Of a stretch of DNA of 64,000 bases, positions 46,183 through 57,183 are shown one piece after another. Both the position numbers and the translations under genes were made by a program. Position 1 is the first letter of the stretch, and the number at the start of each line of letters is the position of its first letter. The stretch spans positions 4,030,001 to 4,094,000 of the forward strand of contig NC_071329.1 in the NCBI RefSeq assembly GCF_010183535.1, written 5' to 3'. The DNA comes from Caenorhabditis remanei. Its lineage: Eukaryota > Nematoda > Chromadorea > Rhabditida > Rhabditidae. The notes below the pieces were generated by a model, which saw only the letters and a program-made list of their open reading frames with translations, made no database searches and was not told the DNA's origin.

Positions 46183-47488
46183 TCGATAGAATTGGAGAAA
46201 ATCGTCTAAAACCTTTTGTCTAAAAAGGAAACGCTGTAAAAATGCGAAGAATTACGAAATTCATGGATTTTGGCATAGAAATCGCTGTTTTGAATGGATT
46301 TTCTAGCTAAAAAGTGATGAAATCGACAGATTTTCGCCTAAAATTTCCAAAATGTGAGAAAATTCACACGAAATGAGGGAAAATGAGCGGAGAGAAGTGT
46401 CTCGAATGAGATTTGGCGGGCGTTTTCGAATGAAACTTCGCGCCAAAATTTGCCGCATTTGAAAAAAAGCGCCAGTAAAAAGTTGACACATTCCTCGTTT
46501 GCGGACTTGGCATTTTATTTGACGCGCAAAAAAGTACGGTGGTTTTCAGCAGATTTTTAGTGATTTTAAAGGGAGTTTTATTAGAATTTTGTGCTTATTG
46601 ACTGGAAAATACCTTTTAAATTTTTTATTTTTCATTGTAAAGACTGAAAACTCGCAAAAGGCCCAGATATTGAGGTAAAATCAGTTTACATTGTTAAATT
46701 GCGTACAGTGCATTTAATTCGACGCGCAAGTGTTGTCTATCATTTTTCAGAAGTTTTACCGGTGCTTTTTTAGCGAATTTTGCAGATTTTCAACAATTTT
46801 AAAAGAGGAAATGGGACAAAAATGAAGAGGAAACCGTTTGTTTTATCAATTATTCGAAAAGTTTGTAAAAAATGCTCAAAAACTGAGAAACAAGATGTAA
46901 AGCATTTTATAGACAGTTTTTCCAGCCGAAATCTTTAAAATCTTTCCTCAAAAATTAATTTTCATTCAGTTTCAGACAAACGGGCGCGATTCCTTTAAAA
47001 ACTGATGCATATCTATGAGAAAACGATGAGTTAGATGCAAAGAAACGTATTTTTCGTTGATTTTGTTAATTTCTCACTATAAATGCTGGAAACATTCTAA
47101 AAACTCTGAAAAAAGCAGGCAGTGAACACATTTTTAGCTGATTTTTCAACAATTTGCAAAACAAAACCCTGGAAACACTTAAAATTACAAAAATTACCGG
47201 ATTTCTCGAATTCTCACGCAAAAATAACAAAACGTGCATTAAAAACCATGAATGCGTTTTCGAACATTCTACATCTCTTGGATGCGAATCTATTGGATGC
47301 AGACAATTTGAAAGCCAAAAAATCTGAGAAAAAACATATAAAAACAAGAAATGGTGCATCGAACTCGGAAAATGGGTTGGAAATCATTGAAAATCCATTT
47401 ATTTACAAGTATTTATATTCTTTTTACATCAAAAATGATTAAAATAAATTATTAAAAATTTCTTTCCGCTTCTTCAAACACGAAAACT
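46183..47488. other. spacer between PCNA promoter and channel gene
   Basis: Apart from the E2F-like sites nothing is recognised. The words GACGCGCAA and TTTGACGCGCAAA recur near 46520 and 46725. The rest is AT-rich with no supported coding frame. Confidence 0.45.
46412..46447. promoter_or_regulatory. E2F-like sites upstream of pcn-1
   Basis: TTTGGCGG at 46412-46419 on the plus strand and TTTGGCGC at 46440-46447 on the minus strand match the E2F consensus TTTSSCGC. PCNA is an established E2F target in animals; occupancy here is inference. Confidence 0.5.
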
Positions 47489-47673
47489 TTAAAAAGCAAT
47501 GACAATAGCACCGATGATATAAATAAAGATGAGGAGAATCGAGGAGATGTTGTTGAGAGCAGAGTGAACTTGAAGCCAGTCGGATGTTGCGTCCTGAGAC
47601 ATCTTTAAATTATTACTTTGAAAATTTCAACAAAAATTTCAAATACAAAAAAGTTTCGCTCCCGGGTGGGCTC

Positions 47674-47709
<36 letters not shown>

Positions 47710-50700
47710 GCCTATTGCGCCACGGAAGCACACGATAGGGAGGGATAGTCAAGGCGTATAGGAGAGTGCGGGGAGAAGAGCGACGACCGCCACTCTTATC
47801 GCCGCGACAAGTTTGATCTACTCACCTTTGAGGAAGTTCCGTCAGTTGTCGGCTCCTCTTCCGATCCGCAGCATAAATTAGCGTTAAGAAGTGAGGCTAG
47901 GAGAGTGTAACGGTGTGCTGGTGGCACCTTTCGCTTCACACGGCTCATCGCCGAGATCATTACGGTAGCGATGAGACTGAGCACGGTCATTCCGATGGTG
48001 AAGGCGTAGAAGATGTCTGGAATATTGACGTTTTCATGAAAAATAAAGTTTACTACGAGATTCCCCGTGTCTTTTTACCCACACTCTGAAATTTTCAGAT
48101 TTTTTCTCGAATTGTCGTAAAATTCGATGCATGGTCCGCAACCATACACCAAACCTTACGGTAATTCACACAAAAATTCAAATTTCTTAGTAAAAACTGA
48201 ATTTCTACAAAAAACTCACAAATTTTCGGAATATTATCCCCGAATCCGAGTTGTGGAGTCTTCTCGGACAAAAATTGGAAGCTCATGAACTGCAAAAGAA
48301 GTGCGAACATTTTCACGTAGATTTGTTGATTGAATTTTCCAAAAAATGGCGCCAAAAGGAGAATCAAAGCGGAGATCAGCACTGGGAGAGTCAACTCGAC
48401 GGCGAGGGTGGACGACTTGCGGACAACGCCGACGCACACTTCCAGACGCTCGGCTCTGAAAATTTTGAAGTTTTTGGAGGGTTTTATTAGCATATTCAGA
48501 TTCTCCATAAAATTTCCAAAATTTTGAGCCCCATATCGACTATATTTGGTGCATACAGGAATTTGACCGCGACGCAGCACGCGACGCACGGTCGAAAAAC
48601 TGATTTGCTTCAAAGTAGGTCGATATGGGGCTCAAAATTTTGGAAATTTTGTGAGAAATTTGAATATCGTGATGAAATTGCGAAAAATTTCTTCCAATCA
48701 ATAAAAAATCTCACCTATTATCATTATCCTGATTCAACTTCATAATCCAAGTCCATGATGGGTCCACATGCCAGTTGGTTCTGATATTCTTGGTATTCAA
48801 CATCTCATGACCATCTCCGTGCTCCATAATAAACTTGACATATCTTTTGTAGAGTGTGGATTGCAGGTTGAAGCAGCAGTGTTTGCGGTCCTAAAAAAAT
48901 TTGGAAATTTTTTGAAATTTTTTGAAATTTTCCATGTTTTCAAAACTTTATGGTGAAAATCAATAAAAATAAATGCCATTTTCGAAATCACCGTGAAAAA
49001 CTACCCTTGGGTTACTGTAGCTCCATTTCTGTGCAAACACCGCAGCGCTGCACCATATCTTACGACAAATTGCACAAATTTTCAAAAAAAACGGTCAATA
49101 GAGGTTATCGATCACGCTGAGCTCAAATTTAACGTCAAAAATGAATAAAAATCACAATATTTTATAGTTTACCAGATGAAAAATTACTCACATTCGGATA
49201 TTCTGTGTAATCAATAGTACACTGTGCCTTCATTCTGAATTCAAGACGAGCCGTCACATTTCCGTTGTAATTCGATTGAATATCGTGATAATTCACGAAA
49301 TCGGTGGATTGCGATCCGGTTTGGAGTCTGAGAATTTTTTAAATTTTAAATTTTAAAAATTTTAAAAAAATTGGGGATATTGACTTATCGTCCCCCCCCT
49401 AACTGAAGAAGCTCCCCCCAAAACATACCTGGGAAAAGCCCCCCACTGAAGGTTAATTGTATTAAATATTCACGAATATGTCTTTATTGGAAGAATGGAA
49501 AATAGATTCACTGTAAGCCCCCCACTGATTACTATAAGCCCCCCACTGATTACTATAAGCCCCCCACTGATTACTATAAGCCCCCCACTGATTACTATAA
49601 GCCCCCCACTGATTACTATAAGCCCCCCACTGATTACTATAAGCCCCCCACTGATTACTATAAGCCCCCCACTGATTACTGTAAGCCCCCCACTGATTAC
49701 TGTAAGCCCCCCACTGATTACTGTAAGCCCCCCACTCATAGAAATAAAAAAGTGCTCATTGAAGAACAGCCCCCCATTCGTTCGTAGGATAAAATGCATC
49801 ATCATTGAAGGAGAGCCCCCCATTTCTCCGTATGTTTTGATGCATCTGCGGAATACAGAACATGGGCCTAAAAATTAATTTTTTTATTGCTATTTTTCAT
49901 TTCAATTTTGATTTTCAAAGCTAATTTTTGCGAATTTTTAAATTTTTTTTTCTATTTTCTTGTTTTTCGTTCTTTTTTCTAATATTTTTTCATAAAATTT
50001 CGTTAATTTAGGGAAATGTTGGCTGAAATAAACTCAATCGCCGATCTAACAGCACAATATCCTACTGAAAAAGACATTTGCCATCTCCTGATGGATGAAG
50101 ATCTTCTCCACAAAACTGCCAAGTGTGACAAGTGCGGAAACAACATGAGTCTCAGAAGCAGAGGAAGTTCTTATGAGGTATTGCCCGATATTACTTAGAT
50201 ATAGGCTTAACCAAAGCTTACTTCAGTGGCGATGCCGTGTTTCGAAAAGCCAAGACTGTTCATCGAAGTCCATCAAGTATGGTAGTTTTTTCAAAAACAC
50301 CAAGCTTACGCTCACTCAAGCTACCAAAGTGATGGTTATGTGGAGTTGTCAATACACATCAAGTCAAATCTCTAAAGAGGTTGGGATCTCGGAGAGAACA
50401 ACCTGCGATTGGAGAAATTTCCTCCGCGAAATTTGTCAAAAAACGGAGAGCACCTATGGGAAGATCGGAGGAAACGATCATATTGTGGAGATTGATGAGA
50501 CTAATCTACATAGTCGAAAATACGGTGTTGGCAAGGGAACTAACGAAGATTGGATTTTTGGGGGTAAGGAATGGATAGCGAAACTGTGTTTTCAATAAAT
50601 TTATTCAGGGATTGATAGGGAATCAGGCAAAGTCTTCATGAAACGTGTTGTAAACAGATCTGCTAGTGTTCTGGTTCCGCTTTTGCAAGCGAACGTTGAG

Positions 50701-53700
50701 AAGCGATCAGTGGTGTATTCAGACGAATGGCGAAGTTATTCCCAACTCAAACGATATTTCACTGATCATTACACTGTCTGTCACAAGACACAATTTATCA
50801 AGTGAGTTTATCCTATTTAAATAAGATTGAGCACCAATTTTTTAGTGTGGTTGGAACTAGACGTGTCTGCACGAATGGTGTTGAATCAATGTGGTCGAGA
50901 CTCAAAAAGCCATTCAAGGCGGCGAATGGAACTAGCTCGGCACTGCTGGACTCTTATCTTTCGGAATTCGTATGCCGAGAAAACGAAAAAGATGATTTCT
51001 TCCAGAGCGTCATCAATGGAATGAAGATCTCTTAATTTTCATGTTTAATTTTCACGTGTTGATATGAACTTTTGTTGTTGCTTTTTCACAGTTTTCCCAT
51101 TTTCAACGTCATGATCGCTAAGCTATTTTTAATTTCAGATTGAATTGGACATGTCATTTAAACATTCCATGGGTGGGGGACCGATGTTCCATAGTGGGGG
51201 ACCGATGTTCCATAGTGGGGGGCTCTTATACCATGGGTGGGGGACCGATGTTCCATAGTGGGGGACCGATGTTCCATAGTGGGGGGCTCTTATACCATGG
51301 GTGGGGGACCGATGTTCCATAGTGGGGGACCGATGTTCCATAGTGGGGGGCTCTTATACCATGGGTGGGGGACCGATGTTCCATAGTGGGGGGCTCTTAT
51401 ACCATGGGTGGGGGGGGGGCGCTATTGACAAATAGTTACAACTGATATTAAAACAAAAAGTACATTTTCATTTAGTGGGGGGCTCTAGGGGGGTGGGGGC
51501 GATAAGTCATGAATACCAGGTTCTTGAACAATCGTCCCCCACTTAGTACTGGTGGGGGCTTATTGTTCAACGTACAAATTTAAGTAGAACCCCCCGCCGT
51601 GAGGAAGAAGCCCCCACCCGTTTTGTACTGGGTGGGGGGCTTTTCCAAGGTTGATATCAACGGGGGGGGCTCTACTGATGTGGGGGGCGATAAGTAAAGA
51701 ATCCCAAAAAATTTTCTAAAAATTTTCAAACAAAAAAATGCTCACTTATCAGAATTGATATCTGGTGACCATAGTCTTCCCATTGACTTCAGACGCAAAT
51801 TTTCAGTCTTCCACTCCTCCGGATTCCATCGGAGACGACGGTCCTTCCAGGACTAAAAAAATTTTTTTGTAAAAATTTTTTTGCCCAAATTTTTTTTCAA
51901 AAAAAAAAAGCTCACCAATTTCAAGAATCCATTAATATTCATCTCCTTGAACACCTCATTCATCCACATCTCAGTAATTGATCCATCGAGAACCTGCACT
52001 TCAAGTATCTCACCGGCTGCAACGGTGGGTGGAAGCATCATGAGCGCATTGCTTTTGTCTGAAAATTTTTATGGTGATGATTTTGAGTCTTTTAAGTGAG
52101 TTTTTTGAATTTTTCATAAAAATTCCAAAATTTTGAGCCCCATATTGCCTATATTCGGTTGGTTAGAGTTTTTAACCGCGACGCAACACGCGACGCGTGG
52201 TCGAAAAAAAAAGAAAAAATGAATTGCATCAAAATAGGCCGATATGGGGCTCAAAATTTTGGAAATTTTATGGAGAATACGAAAATGAGATTCATTGTGC
52301 CTGAATGTGAAAAAATCGAAAAAAAAAATCTGAGACGACCATGACGCAACAAACGACACAACGGTCTGAGATGTTTTGCACCGATTGGGTCAAATGAGGG
52401 ATTTTCAAATTCTCCATGCGATTTCCGGAGTTTTGAGCCCCATATTGCCTATATTCGGTGTTCATCAAATTTTGATGACCGCGACGCAGCACGCGACGCA
52501 TGGTCGAAAAAATGAATTGCTCTAAACTATGTCGATGTGGGGCTCAAAATTTCGGAAATTTTGTGAGGATTTCGAAAATTGCATCGAAAATCTTTAGAAA
52601 CCTCATGATTTCAAATTTGAGGTCCCTCAGAATATTTTTTCGAAAAACCAAACTATAGTTTCCTCAAACCAGTCAGTTTAGTCGTTTCAAAGTATATAAT
52701 CTGCCATAAGTCAAAAAAAAAGTACCTTGCATACGATCCGCTTCGCTGGTCAGCTTGTAGAACAGACATTCCTCAAGAACCTGATATTTGTGGTGGGCGA
52801 CGTCTTCGATGTCTGCAAAAAAAGTATTACGTCTGTCTGTGTGTCTGTACTATCCGGATGTCCCCTTAGTATACATAAGTATCAAATCCCTCATATTCGG
52901 AAAATTGGAACCGACAAAATAAACAGAGAAAGCGGAAGCCTTTCACCGCACCGTTTGGAAATCGAGACCGTTGAGAGGGGTCATTTGTTGAACACCTGTT
53001 CGGAAAGGGGGGGGGGGGTAATGTTGACCTTGGAGGGTCCCCCCGGAGAGACGGGGATAATGACCATGTGAGGTGAAGCCATAATTGAGTAGTTGTGAAG
53101 AGAGAGAAACACCTGTCCCCCTTGGTGTCTGGCGCGCCTGAGACGCGTTAGATTTATGTTTTTTGAAATCGTCGTGAAACGCTAATTCAGGAAATGTAGG
53201 TCTTGAAAAATTTAAACAAAAATTGACAAAGTTACAGTAAGCTCATGTGCCGATTTCGAGAGAAACACCCAAAATTTGTTTTAGAAAATTTGGAAAATAT
53301 GGTAAAACTTATACATTTTAAAATTCTCTAGACTTGCTGATTCCAAAAATGTTATTTTTAATAGAAACCGACTTAAAATGACCAAGTTACGGTGAAGACA
53401 TTACTAAGTTCGTCGTGAGACGCCAAAACATGTCATGAATAGAAAAAAATCAACTGAAATTGTATTTTTCTAAATTGGTTTGACACGCTGATTCTAAAAA
53501 TGTATGTTTCAAAACTCTCGGACAAGAACTGGTCAAGTTACGGGAAGCTAAATGTACAGCAAGATGAACGGAAAGCTGAAAAATCCTGCAATCGCACTGA
53601 GATCCGAAACTTATTGGTAAACGAATCAAATTTATTGAAATTATGTTTTTCTGAACCGTCTTGACACGCTGATTCTAAAAATGTAACTTTCATAAAAATC

Positions 53701-55571
53701 CGATAAAAACTGGCCAAGTTACGGTAAGCACAGTAAAGTAACCGTGCAAGCTGAGAGAGGCTGCCATAGTGGTATGACTCTAACTTTGTCAGAAATCAAG
53801 AAAAATCGATTAAAGTTATATTTTTCTGAACCGTTTTCTCATGCTGATTCTAAAAATGTAACTTTCATAAAAATCTGACAAAATCTGCCGAAATTACGGT
53901 AAGCTTGTGTTACAGTAGGTTGACGACTTCGTGGTGAGACCTTAAACATGTCATGAATTAAGAATATTTTTTGAGATCATATTTTTCTGAACCGTCTTGA
54001 CACGCTGGTTTCCAGAATGTGTCTTTTCTCGAATTTTCGGAAATTTTCCATTAAAAAGTTTTCAAACATTTTGATTTCGAAAATGTTCACAGTTTATACT
54101 TTTCTGAACCGCTTTCTTACGGTAATTTCGAATAATTGTGTCATGAAAAATTACCAACCTCTTCTGTTCAGTCCCCTCCCCTCAAAGCGGCATTTCTTCT
54201 CCCCAAACTTTTTGTGACAGTGATTCCCTCCGTCAAATACTTTCCTCCCTCCCCGGTTAACCTCGTTACCCTATGAATAAGGACACGGACGACAGATTAT
54301 GGCCAATTATGGATTGAATGGGATTTCTCTGAGGAGGGGGGAGGAAAACGGTCAAAAGTGATGGCGACTTAGCGGCGCGACGACCCGGATCGTCAAAGTT
54401 GAGACAAGTGGACGGGAGGGAGTGTGGTGGCCTAACTTTGGGTTCCTAGGCCACAGGTTGACGCATAATTTAATAAGGAAAAAAGGAGAACAAGGTTAAG
54501 GACTTCTCCTTTTTGACCTTGTCGTTTTTTGTTCAGTTTGACAAACTGGGTGGCTACTAAACAGGAGAAAACAAGAGAATTGATTTCCGCGTCGAGACCC
54601 AAGTATTAAAATTTTGGCATAATAAAATTTAGATTTTCTAAATCACCGTGTCCTGACGGTTTGGAAAAATATGAACATGACACTCCTGCTCCAGTATTAG
54701 TAGGGTTTTTTTTTAAAGTTTCGGGTCTATATATTTTGAGTACATATTTTGACTACAGAAATTATGAAGAAACTTTGTCAGTTTTCTAATGAGATTTATA
54801 TTTTGAAAATTACCGTGTCAAGACGGTTCTAAAAGTATAAATATATAAATATGGCATACACGTTGAATTCGTAAGACTAGGTTTGAAAAAAATTGGTTAT
54901 AAGTTTTTTGGTTTTTAAAAGTTTTCGTTGTGAGACCCAAAACTAAGTAAAGTATGCCATATTTATACTTTTCTGAACCGTCTTGACACGGTGATTCAGA
55001 AAATCCTAATTTCATTGAAATCGGTTGAGAACTGACAAAATTATATCATGATTTCTGTAGTCACATTATTCTGTGAGACCGGAAGCTTCGAGACCTAACA
55101 CAAAAACTGGAGTATGAGTGTCATATTTATACTTTTCTGAACCGTCTTGACTCGGCGTTTTCAAAAATGTGAGTTTTAAAAAGATCGGTTAAAAACGGAC
55201 AAAGTTACAGTATGATTTTAATAGTAGTTCGGTGTTCAAAATCTTAAAAACCGAAAAAATATGTCATGAAGCGTCTCAGAGCGCTGAATTCAAAAATCCA
55301 AGTTTCAGATCAATCACGTGCTTAAAGCCCTAGACTCAAAGCCTTAGGCCTAAAGTATTAGACTCAACGCTTTAGGCTTAAGGCCTTAGGCTCAAAACCT
55401 TAAGCTTAAACCCTAAAAACTATAGAAAACCCAAATTTCCAAACTTCAAAAAAAAAAGCCAGACCAACCTGAAATATTGCTCTTCCACTTGCAGTCAATA
55501 TCATACGCCGTCGTCACAACTACAGTAACCAGCACCAGCAGCAGTAAACTCCTTTGCTGCACCACCATCAT
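47489..55571 (-). CDS. cys-loop ligand-gated ion channel subunit (lgc/acr-like)
   Basis: Nine exons (55469-55571, 52726-52812, 51916-52058, 51746-51852, 49192-49327, 48715-48890, 48220-48455, 47826-48016, 47489-47602) total 1293 bases, encoding 430 residues in phase. The signal peptide is MMVVQQRSLLLLVLVTVVVT. The ligand-binding domain has LRLKSMGRLWSPDI and a canonical cys-loop of two cysteines spaced by 13 residues (CTIDYTEYPNDRKHC), split across two exons. M1 carries the conserved proline (LTLPVLISALILLLAPF); M2 lies near KMFALLLQFMSFQFL, M3 near FYAFTIGMTVLSLIATVM and M4 near ILLIFIYIIGAIVIAF. The vicinal-cysteine loop C of nicotinic alpha subunits is absent, so it is a non-alpha or orphan subunit. 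Ion selectivity cannot be assigned. Introns contain a tRNA gene, a Merlin transposon and several repeats. Confidence 0.9.
47657..47729 (-). tRNA. tRNA-Asn (anticodon GTT) inside the last intron of the channel gene
   Basis: 73 bases with perfect acceptor (GCTTCCG/CGGGAGC with a wobble), A-box GGCGCAATAGGC, anticodon loop CTGTTAA and B-box GGTTCGAGCCC, followed by a T6 terminator. Same strand as its host gene. Identical to 60668-60740. Confidence 0.95.
48514..48648. repeat. GAGCCCCATATCGAC inverted-repeat element, copy 2
   Basis: In a channel-gene intron. Arms TTTTGAGCCCCATATCGACT and GTCGATATGGGGCTCAAAA, with GCGACGCAGCACGCGACGCA between them. Confidence 0.8.
49000..49165. repeat. dispersed element, inverted relative of 38876-39040
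   Basis: Contains GCAAACACCGCAGCGCTGCA, GCACCATATCTTACGACA and TTATCGATCACGCTGAGCTC in the reverse order and orientation of the copy near 39 kb. Confidence 0.65.
49517..49747. repeat. 21 bp tandem array, 11 units, left subterminal region of the Merlin element
   Basis: Unit GCCCCCCACTGATTACTATA plus A, perfectly regular; the last three units read ACTGTA instead of ACTATA. It may serve as multiple transposase binding sites. Confidence 0.9.
50016..51035 (+). CDS. Merlin-type DDE transposase
   Basis: Four exons (50016-50177, 50227-50563, 50609-50801, 50846-51035) total 882 bases, encoding 293 residues in phase with consensus GT-AG introns. An N-terminal zinc-binding motif (CDKCGNNM) precedes an HTH-like stretch (YTSSQISKEVGISERTTCDW). 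The catalytic core reads VEIDET, then VYSDEWRSY, then HKTQFINVVGTRRVCTNGVE, matching the ISXO2-like (IS1595/Merlin) transposase pattern. It cuts and pastes DNA at the element's inverted ends. All motifs are intact and no stop interrupts the frame, so it may be functional. ATG 50016 is the first in frame after the left array. Confidence 0.85.
51168..51420. repeat. about 63 bp tandem array, four units, right subterminal region of the Merlin element
   Basis: Units contain CCATGGGTGGGGGACCGATG, GTTCCATAGTGGGG and GGGGCTCTTATA. Unlike the left array it is G-rich on the plus strand, so the two ends are loosely inverted in composition. Confidence 0.85.
52121..52268. repeat. GAGCCCCATATCGAC inverted-repeat element, copy 3
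   Basis: In channel intron 2, between exons 52058 and 52726. Arms TTTTGAGCCCCATATTGCCT and GGCCGATATGGGGCTCAAAA. Confidence 0.8.
52421..52562. repeat. GAGCCCCATATCGAC inverted-repeat element, copy 4
   Basis: Same intron, 150 bases from copy 3 and in the same orientation. Shares GACCGCGACGCAGCACGCGA and ATGTGGGGCTCAAAA. Confidence 0.8.
53160..55300. repeat. degenerate tandem array, period about 170-180 bp, in channel intron 1
   Basis: The phrase TTTTTCTGAACCGTCTTGAC followed by ACGCTGATTCTAAAAATGTA recurs near 53480, 53650, 53830, 53990 and 54105, with inverted or diverged copies near 54650, 54810, 54970 and 55130. Each unit also holds AAGTTACGGTAAGC and a GTGAGACC word. Together they fill most of the 2.7 kb intron. 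Confidence 0.75.
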
Positions 55572-55997
55572 TTTTCTTGTCTTCTTGTGCTCTTGTGCTC
55601 TTGTCTCTGCTCAACAACTGGCTTCTTCTTCTACCCGATCCGCTTGTGTTGGGGGGTGGCTGAGAAACAAAAATATTTGTTTTCCTTTCCCATTTGGACG
55701 AGCGGAGAGAGAGACGAAGGGACGGGGGGCGGAGCCGTGTTGTTGGACAGTAAATAAAGAAGAAAGACAGGAGAAAACGGGAACAGGTGCGAAAATGCAC
55801 TTGACCAGTCGGTTGGGGAGGAGGAGGAGAAGCAATCATTAAGTACTACCAGTTTTTAGAGCGGATGGGGAACGATTGGTGTTTTGATGGGGGAGGGGGG
55901 TAATCGATGATATTAGGCTGGTTTTAAAGGAATTGTTGGGGAGGACATCAGGACAAACAGACAGACAGATTATGGGGACTTGAACATCGGGTTTTTC

Positions 55998-56342
55998 CAT
56001 ACTTGCAAGCCGGGGCCGAAACGGGCCGGCGTGTAACTCAAAATGAATATTATCCGCTGAAAAACATATCAAAATGTAGATCTCAACGTGTTCTATGTCT
56101 GTGTCCTACTACGGGCCGGAGGGCTATTCATTAATGTGCCGCGGGCCGGGAAAAAGTGACAAAAAACGCGAAAATGGCCAAAAAAGCCATTCTAGCCCGG
56201 CCCGCGACACATTAACGAATAGCCATCCGGCCCGTAGTAGGTCACGGACATAGAACTCGTCGAGATCTACATTTTGGTATATTTTTCAGCCCATAATATT
56301 GAGTTTGACGCGAGTTAAGCGGCGGCCCGGTTTGCAAGTATG
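55998..56342. mobile_element. third GGCCCGG hAT-like MITE
   Basis: CATACTTGC...GCAAGTATG ends flanked by GGTTTTTC and AGTTTTTC, a 7 of 8 match. The interior is a long inverted repeat around GCCCGTAGTAGG. A partial relative (31490-31650) lies in a rootletin intron. Confidence 0.8.
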
Positions 56343-56672
56343 AGTTTTTCAGTATTCCCTAAAAAATCTAACTTTGAGATCCCGTCATGGTTGTCCCGTA
56401 ACTTAATTTTTAATGTGGTATGTAGATCAAATTTAGACCTCTATTTTTGAAGTTAACAACTTTTTTGTACGGACACTCCCTAGAGAGTTACAGCAGGCTA
56501 AATTAAAAAGTGCCTTACTTACTATTAGAAATATATCCGACTTTGCAGATTTTAGGTGAAAATAGCAAATGAAAACTGAAGTAAATCTTTGCAGGACATG
56601 TAGATCAAACCTAGATCTTTATTTTTGTAGTTGACAACTTTTGTGTGTACTTTTTTGGTTTTTTAATAGCTA

Positions 56673-56850
56673 CAGTACCGGACAAAAAGCTATCAAGTTT
56701 TGCCGTTTTCAGTTGAAATCGCCCAACTTTGAGGCTGTGCCATAGTAATTCTGTTTGACCTATCAAGTAGATTTTTAATGGATCATACAGATCAAAAGTA
56801 GAACTCCATTTTTGTAGTTGACAACTGTTTTGTACAGACAATCCATGGAG
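56673..56850. mobile_element. Tc1-like MITE arm
   Basis: After TA, CAGTACCGGACAAAAAGCTA and the same word order as 22165-22360, ending within GTACAGACAATCC. Confidence 0.6.
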
Positions 56851-56885
56851 AGTTACAGCGAGTTAAAGTAAAATGCCTTGGAAAC

Positions 56886-57183
56886 CAGGGAAGTTCATGA
56901 CGAGGCGAGTTGAACTTTTCCTAAAAATTGGACCTTAGATACTTTCGACCCTGCTAATTCCAAAACTGAAAATCTGCCAAATGCTCATGTGAACCATGTT
57001 ATGACCCGTCAAACTTACAATTAGCTTAACCACATGAAAAAATTGAACAGTTTGACGGGCCATAACTCGGTTCACGTGAGCATTTGGATGATTTTTCTTG
57101 CATTTTTGGAATCAGCAGGGTCAAAAGTATCATAGGTCCAATTTTTAGAAAAAGTTCAACCCGCCTCGTCATGAACTTCCCTT
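56886..57183. repeat. 298 bp palindrome with ATGACCCGTCAAAC core
   Basis: GGGAAGTTCATGACGAGGCG at the left mirrors CGCCTCGTCATGAACTTCCC at the right; the arms are about 130 bp. Related to the palindrome at 36140-36340. Confidence 0.8.

Larger units (their letters stand above)
49373..51705 (+). mobile_element. Merlin-superfamily DNA transposon, 2333 bp, in intron 4 of the channel gene
   Basis: Terminal 18 bases GGGGATATTGACTTATCG and the inverse of CGATAAGTAAAGAATCCC align as inverted repeats. They are flanked on both sides by AAAAAATT (49365-49372 and 51706-51713), an 8-base target duplication as expected for Merlin. The single gene inside encodes an IS1016/ISXO2-type DDE transposase. Subterminal regions are tandem arrays of C-rich and G-rich units. 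The element is antisense to its host gene and is spliced out with the intron. Confidence 0.85.

Noticed and set aside
49517..49747. CRISPR-like array
   Set aside because: Perfect head-to-tail 21 bp tandem units without spacers, inside a eukaryotic transposon.
49495..49878. Open frames on both strands over the 21 bp array
   Set aside because: A 21-base unit is a multiple of three and keeps frames open by chance; the translated product is a simple repeat.
55325..55425. TTAGGC words reminiscent of nematode telomere repeat
   Set aside because: Copies are spaced 15-20 bases apart in a degenerate CCTTAGGCTCAAA minisatellite, not the 6-base tandem TTAGGC of a telomere.
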